Below, piece by piece: positions 13,740-17,328 of a stretch of 17,328 nucleotides of DNA. Both the position numbers and the translations under genes were made by a program. The stretch is from contig CAYUJE010000128.1 of assembly GCA_964444865.1 (NCBI GenBank), positions 1-17,328 on the forward strand. Direction: 5' to 3'. Origin of the DNA: SXOA01 sp964444865. Lineage in GTDB: Bacteria; Planctomycetota; Planctomycetia; Pirellulales; Pirellulaceae. Below the pieces are notes generated by a model. It saw nothing but the letters and a program-made list of their open reading frames with translations. It searched no databases and was not told where the DNA came from. The number at the start of each line of letters is the position of its first letter. Position 1 is the first letter of the stretch.

Positions 13740-16172
13740 ATGTTCGATTCGGTCTTGTGGCTGAAGCAGCTTCCGCTTTTCGCTGACGTAGCCGTCAAAT
13801 CTCTTGAACTTTTTGTGCCGGCGATGTTCGCGAGAGAATTTGAACCAAGCGAAGCGATTTTTCGCCAAGGGGATACGACAAGTGACGTCTATTTGGTGAC
13901 GAGGGGAGATGTCGTCATACAGATTGAGCAGGACGGTCGCCTGGTTGCCACCGACTTCGTTCCGTGTGGCGGGTGTGTGGGAGAAATGGCCGCGCTAACC
14001 GGCCATCCACGGAGTGCCACCGTTATTGCCGGTCAACTGGGGGCAGGCGTCCTGGTCATTCCGGGTCCGCGATTCCGCGATCTGTTGCTGCTGCAACCCT
14101 CGCTGGGGGTCAACATGCTCGCCATGATGAGCGAGCGGTTGCGGCAGACGGAATTGCGAAAACAGCATGCGGTACTGGCACAGCGGGCGGAAGAATTGGG
14201 CAGAAGCAAGGAAGCCGCGGATGCCACCATTCGCGTCAAAGCCGATTTGCTAGCTAGCATGAGCCATGAACTGCGCACGCCACTCAACGGAATCATTGGC
14301 CTGACGGAAATGGTGTTGGGCACAAGCCTGACCTATTCGCAGCGAGAGTCTCTCAATCTAGTGCGCGAATCGGGCGAGTCGCTGCTAGCGCTCATTAACG
14401 ATGTGCTCGACATGTCGAAGATTGAAGCGGGGCGACTGGAACTGGAAATAGCACCCTTCGATCTCCGCGACCGACTGATCGAGACTTTGAAGACATTAGC
14501 GGTGCGGGCCCATCGTAAGGGAGTGGAATTGGCTTGCCGAGTTGCCCCGGAAGTTCCTGATCGTGTGCGGGGAGACCTGGCTCGTCTGCGGCAAATTGTC
14601 GTCAACCTGGTGGGTAATGCCATCAAGTTTACGGAGCGAGGAGAGGTCGTCGTCGAGGTAACCTGTCCGCAACGAACCGCGAATGCCGTTACGCTGCAAG
14701 TGACCGTTCGCGACACGGGGATTGGCATCCCCAAGGAAACACTGGCTCAACTCTTCCAGCCGTATACGCAGGCCGATGCGAGCATTTCGAGGCGGTTTGG
14801 GGGGACGGGATTGGGGCTCTCGATTTCAGCAAAGCTTGTCGCGGGAATGCGGGGCAGGATTTGGGTGGATAGCATGTTCGGAGTAGGCAGCGAGTTTCAC
14901 TTTGCAATCGAGCTGGAGATTGATCACTTTGCCAGCGAGTCGCCCACACTTTCAGGGCAACCGGGCCTCGTCGGCAAACGGGCTCTGCTGGTGCAATCGC
15001 AGGCGACGACGGCAAGATTATTGGAGGAAACGCTGAGTGGATGGGGCCTGAACGTGGCGACTGTCACCAGCGGAGCCGCCGGTGCGCAAGAGGTCGAGAG
15101 GGGAGTTGCCGAAGACCGCCCCTTCTCTTTTCTGTTGATGGATGTCCGCGTTCCCGAAAGCGTTTCCTGGTTGCAAAGAATCCGCGAAGCGCGAAACTTG
15201 ACCGCTCTGATGCTTTTGACCGCGGACCTGGTCGGCGAAGGGGCTCGCTGCGAAGAGTTGCGGATTCCGCACCTGCTCAGACCGGTGAAACCATCTGAAT
15301 TGCTCAATTCTTTGCTGGACGGCACCCTGGCTGCAGACTCAGACTCCGTAGATGTACCGATATTGCCACTGGCGGCCGCCAAGGAAACGCAAACCGAAGT
15401 GCCGACGGACGCGGTGGGTTCCTTTTCTGGCGGGAAAATCCTACTGGCAGAAGATGGTCTGGTCAATCAAAAGGTGGCGCTCGCTCATCTTGCCAAAGGA
15501 GGGCACCAGGTTACCGTCGTGACCACGGGGAAAGAGGTGCTGACCACACTGGAGCGTCAGTCGTTTGATTTGGTGCTAATGGATGTGTTGATGCCTGAGA
15601 TGAATGGGTTGGACGCGACCAAAGCTATTCGCGAACGCGAGCAAGGAACGGAGCAGCATCTGCCGATCATTGCCATGACCGCCAGCAATGCGATTCAGGA
15701 TATTCAGCGCTGCCTGACCGCTGGCATGGATGCCTACGTTTCGAAACCGGTTCGCTCCGAGCACCTGTTAGCCACGCTCCACTCGTTTCTGCCAAATCGA
15801 AATGCACCTGCCGGCGAGATTCCTCGTGGAGCGGTTGATTGGTCTTCAGCCCTGCAACAGGCTGGCGGTCATCACGAACAATTGGCCGAGCGAGTTTCGC
15901 TCCTTCAGCAGGAGATCCCTCGCGTGCAGCGAGACCTTCTGGCCGCGGCAGCGGAATGGAATCCCCCGTCGTTGCGTATTGCCGCCCATACACTCAATGT
16001 CGCGCTCCAGGCCTTCGGCGCGCCGAGGTTGGCGGGCTTGGCGCAGCAACTCGAGGACGCCGCTGGTCGCCAAGATCAAAGTGGTGCGCAGGAATTATTG
16101 GTGGAATTCAAGCAGGAGATGGACCGTTTGGTGGTAGCGCTGGAACTGTTCACTGGCGAGAAGGTTTTTTAG
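13740..16172 (+). CDS. Hybrid sensor histidine kinase: cNMP-binding, HisKA, HATPase, REC, REC, Hpt
   Basis: This 810-residue multidomain phosphorelay protein has no membrane segment, so it is probably cytosolic. Residues about 8-125 are a cyclic-nucleotide-binding domain with the phosphate-binding cassette 'GEMAALTGHPRSATV'. A coiled coil (about 130-165) leads to HisKA with H176 in 'SMSHELRTPLNG'. The ATPase has N289/N293, 'DTGIGIP' (325-331) and 'GGTGLGL' (354-360). Receiver 1 (about 413-530) keeps D468 and K517 but has V-Q-S-Q (418-421) where acidic metal ligands are expected. Receiver 2 (about 566-685) is complete: E571, D572, D615, T647, K669. The C-terminal Hpt domain carries H750 in 'AAHTLNVALQAFGA', without the usual Lys-Gly after the His-x-Leu. 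The start at 13740 was chosen because the preceding 26 residues do not look coding. No partner response regulator is adjacent. Confidence 0.92.
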   Translation: MFDSVLWLKQLPLFADVAVKSLELFVPAMFAREFEPSEAIFRQGDTTSDVYLVTRGDVVIQIEQDGRLVATDFVPCGGCVGEMAALTGHPRSATVIAGQLGAGVLVIPGPRFRDLLLLQPSLGVNMLAMMSERLRQTELRKQHAVLAQRAEELGRSKEAADATIRVKADLLASMSHELRTPLNGIIGLTEMVLGTSLTYSQRESLNLVRESGESLLALINDVLDMSKIEAGRLELEIAPFDLRDRLIETLKTLAVRAHRKGVELACRVAPEVPDRVRGDLARLRQIVVNLVGNAIKFTERGEVVVEVTCPQRTANAVTLQVTVRDTGIGIPKETLAQLFQPYTQADASISRRFGGTGLGLSISAKLVAGMRGRIWVDSMFGVGSEFHFAIELEIDHFASESPTLSGQPGLVGKRALLVQSQATTARLLEETLSGWGLNVATVTSGAAGAQEVERGVAEDRPFSFLLMDVRVPESVSWLQRIREARNLTALMLLTADLVGEGARCEELRIPHLLRPVKPSELLNSLLDGTLAADSDSVDVPILPLAAAKETQTEVPTDAVGSFSGGKILLAEDGLVNQKVALAHLAKGGHQVTVVTTGKEVLTTLERQSFDLVLMDVLMPEMNGLDATKAIREREQGTEQHLPIIAMTASNAIQDIQRCLTAGMDAYVSKPVRSEHLLATLHSFLPNRNAPAGEIPRGAVDWSSALQQAGGHHEQLAERVSLLQQEIPRVQRDLLAAAAEWNPPSLRIAAHTLNVALQAFGAPRLAGLAQQLEDAAGRQDQSGAQELLVEFKQEMDRLVVALELFTGEKVF

Positions 16173-16173
16173 C

Positions 16174-16189
16174 CCCGTGAAGGCACGGG
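16174..16189. terminator. Hairpin between convergent kinase and asd genes
   Basis: CCCGTG (16174-16179) and CACGGG (16184-16189) pair around AAGG, filling most of the 21-nt gap between the two convergent stop codons. A run of six T precedes it on the plus strand, so neither direction has the T-tract after the stem expected of an intrinsic terminator. A shared terminator is suggested by position only. Confidence 0.38.
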
Positions 16190-16193
16190 AATC

Positions 16194-17324
16194 TTAGGTT
16201 TCCAGCAGAATTCTCAGCATCCGCCGCAAAGGCTCGGCTGCTCCCCAAAGGAGCTGGTCGCCGCAAGTAAAGGCGGAGAGGAAGCGACCCGGAGCCGTTT
16301 TGTCGAGGTCGAGCTTGCGAAGGCGGCCGACTGGCACGTTCAGAGTGCCGGTGACAGCGGCTGGGGTGAGCTGGCGGATGGAGGCTTCCCGCTCGTTGGG
16401 AACAACCTTGGACCAGCCGTTGGCGGCAGCCAGCATGCCTTCAATTTCAGCAAGCGGCACATCTTTCTTCAGTTTGATGGTGAGGGCCTGGCTGTGGCAG
16501 CGCATGGCACCGATGCGAACGCATAGCCCATCCACGGGAATGAGGCCGTCTCCGGAGAGTCCGAGGATCTTATTCGTCTCCGCCTGCCCTTTCCATTCTT
16601 CCTTGCTCTGGCCGTTTCCAAGATCCTTATCAATCCAGGGAATCAGCGAGCCAGCAAGCGGCACTCCGAAAAACTCGGTCGGATAGCTGCTATCGCGGAG
16701 CGTTGCGGCCACTTTTCGGTCGATTTCGAGAATGGCAGATGCCGGATCGGCGAGCAGGCTGGCGACGGAATCGTTCGCGGTTCCCATCTGCTTGAGGAGT
16801 TCTCGCATATTGTTGGCACCAGCACCGGAGGCGGCCTGGTAGGTCATACTGGTAAGCCACTCGACGAGGCCCGCTTTGAACAAGCCATCGAGCCCCATCA
16901 ACATCAGGCTGACCGTACAATTGCCGCCGATGTAGTTTTTCACCCCCTTGGTCAGGGCGGACTTGATGACCGGCAGATTGACGGGGTCCAGGATGACCAC
17001 CGCGTCATCCTTCATCCGGAGCGACGAAGCAGCATCAATCCAGTAGCCGTTCCAGCCGGAACTTCTGAGCCGGGGATAAACATCGTTGGTGTAGTCACCC
17101 CCCTGGCAGGTAATAACCACGTCCATCTTCTTCAGGGCATCCACGCTACCTGCGTCGAGCAGTTTACCCGACTCCTGGCCACCGATTTTCGGTCCTGCAC
17201 CCCCTGCCGCCGATGTGGAAAAGAACACCGGCTCAATGTGTGCAAAGTCATTTTCCGCCTGCATCCGCTCCATCAATACGGAGCCGACCATGCCACGCCA
17301 ACCGACAAGTCCAACACGCTTCAC
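16194..17324 (-). CDS. asd: Aspartate-semialdehyde dehydrogenase, gammaproteobacterial type
   Basis: This 376-residue enzyme reduces aspartyl phosphate to aspartate semialdehyde with NADPH, the branch point to lysine/diaminopimelate, threonine and methionine. The start 'VGLVGWRGMVGSVLMERM' is the NADP-binding loop. 'PVFFSTS', 'DVVITCQGGDYTN' and 'GYWIDAASSLRMKDDAV' follow. The catalytic Cys is C136 in 'GGNCTVSLMLMG'. 'YQAASGAGANNMRELL', 'GSLIPWIDK', 'EEWKGQAETNKIL', 'RCHSQALTIKLKKDVP' and the end 'GDQLLWGAAEPLRRML' run almost in step with the E. coli enzyme as I remember it. The start codon is GTG at 17324, aligned with Met1 of E. coli Asd. Only 4 nt of upstream sequence are in the window, so the ribosome site cannot be judged. 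It is convergent with the kinase gene. Confidence 0.95.
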   Translation of the reverse strand: MKRVGLVGWRGMVGSVLMERMQAENDFAHIEPVFFSTSAAGGAGPKIGGQESGKLLDAGSVDALKKMDVVITCQGGDYTNDVYPRLRSSGWNGYWIDAASSLRMKDDAVVILDPVNLPVIKSALTKGVKNYIGGNCTVSLMLMGLDGLFKAGLVEWLTSMTYQAASGAGANNMRELLKQMGTANDSVASLLADPASAILEIDRKVAATLRDSSYPTEFFGVPLAGSLIPWIDKDLGNGQSKEEWKGQAETNKILGLSGDGLIPVDGLCVRIGAMRCHSQALTIKLKKDVPLAEIEGMLAAANGWSKVVPNEREASIRQLTPAAVTGTLNVPVGRLRKLDLDKTAPGRFLSAFTCGDQLLWGAAEPLRRMLRILLET

Positions 17325-17328
17325 GGGA

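Overview
The window looks like a chromosomal segment of a planctomycete, most likely Pirellulales-like; this is inferred from gene families, not from a marker gene. The clues are a Tat-exported DUF1501 protein, a secreted terpene-cyclase-fold repeat protein, a membrane-anchored helix-turn-helix protein with a long acidic low-complexity linker, small membrane proteins opening with N-terminal phrases such as 'FSLRGLL' and 'MNPNPYDPP', weak or absent Shine-Dalgarno sites at several genes, and heptanucleotide tandem repeats. Base composition is moderately GC-rich, with AT-richer islands around 5.5-6.5 kb.

Layout. Positions 1-1300 (minus) hold most of a DUF1501 gene cut by the left edge; a long plus-strand ORF over it is a shadow. 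A divergent promoter-like region leads to a small exported protein (1585-1932), a membrane-tethered HTH protein (2033-3397), two adjacent hairpins, and an OmpA-like lipoprotein (3494-4408). Convergent to these are a Tat-exported squalene-cyclase-fold protein (4420-5472) and a Tdi1-like (DUF1851) immunity protein (5643-6143). A 388-nt gap with a perfect palindrome overlapping a promoter-like -10 box precedes priA (6532-8931), then a membrane protein, a sarcosine/N-methyltryptophan oxidase-type flavoenzyme, a YcxB-like membrane protein and an exported protein with two LTXXQ-like repeats (11698-12414). An alpha/beta hydrolase (12442-13389, minus) diverges from a cNMP-binding hybrid histidine kinase (13740-16172), which converges on a gammaproteobacterial-type aspartate-semialdehyde dehydrogenase (16194-17324, minus).

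The genes do not form one pathway: replication restart, lysine/threonine-family biosynthesis, amine oxidation, signalling and envelope proteins sit side by side in mostly single-gene units. I see no rRNA, tRNA, CRISPR array, transposase or phage gene, and no convincing undescribed multi-gene system. The most unusual structure is a block of three different period-7 tandem arrays lying in frame inside priA. A related degenerate period-7 array lies upstream of the 4420-5472 gene. Next in interest are the orphan immunity gene with its palindromic promoter region, and the membrane-tethered HTH protein followed by paired hairpins.
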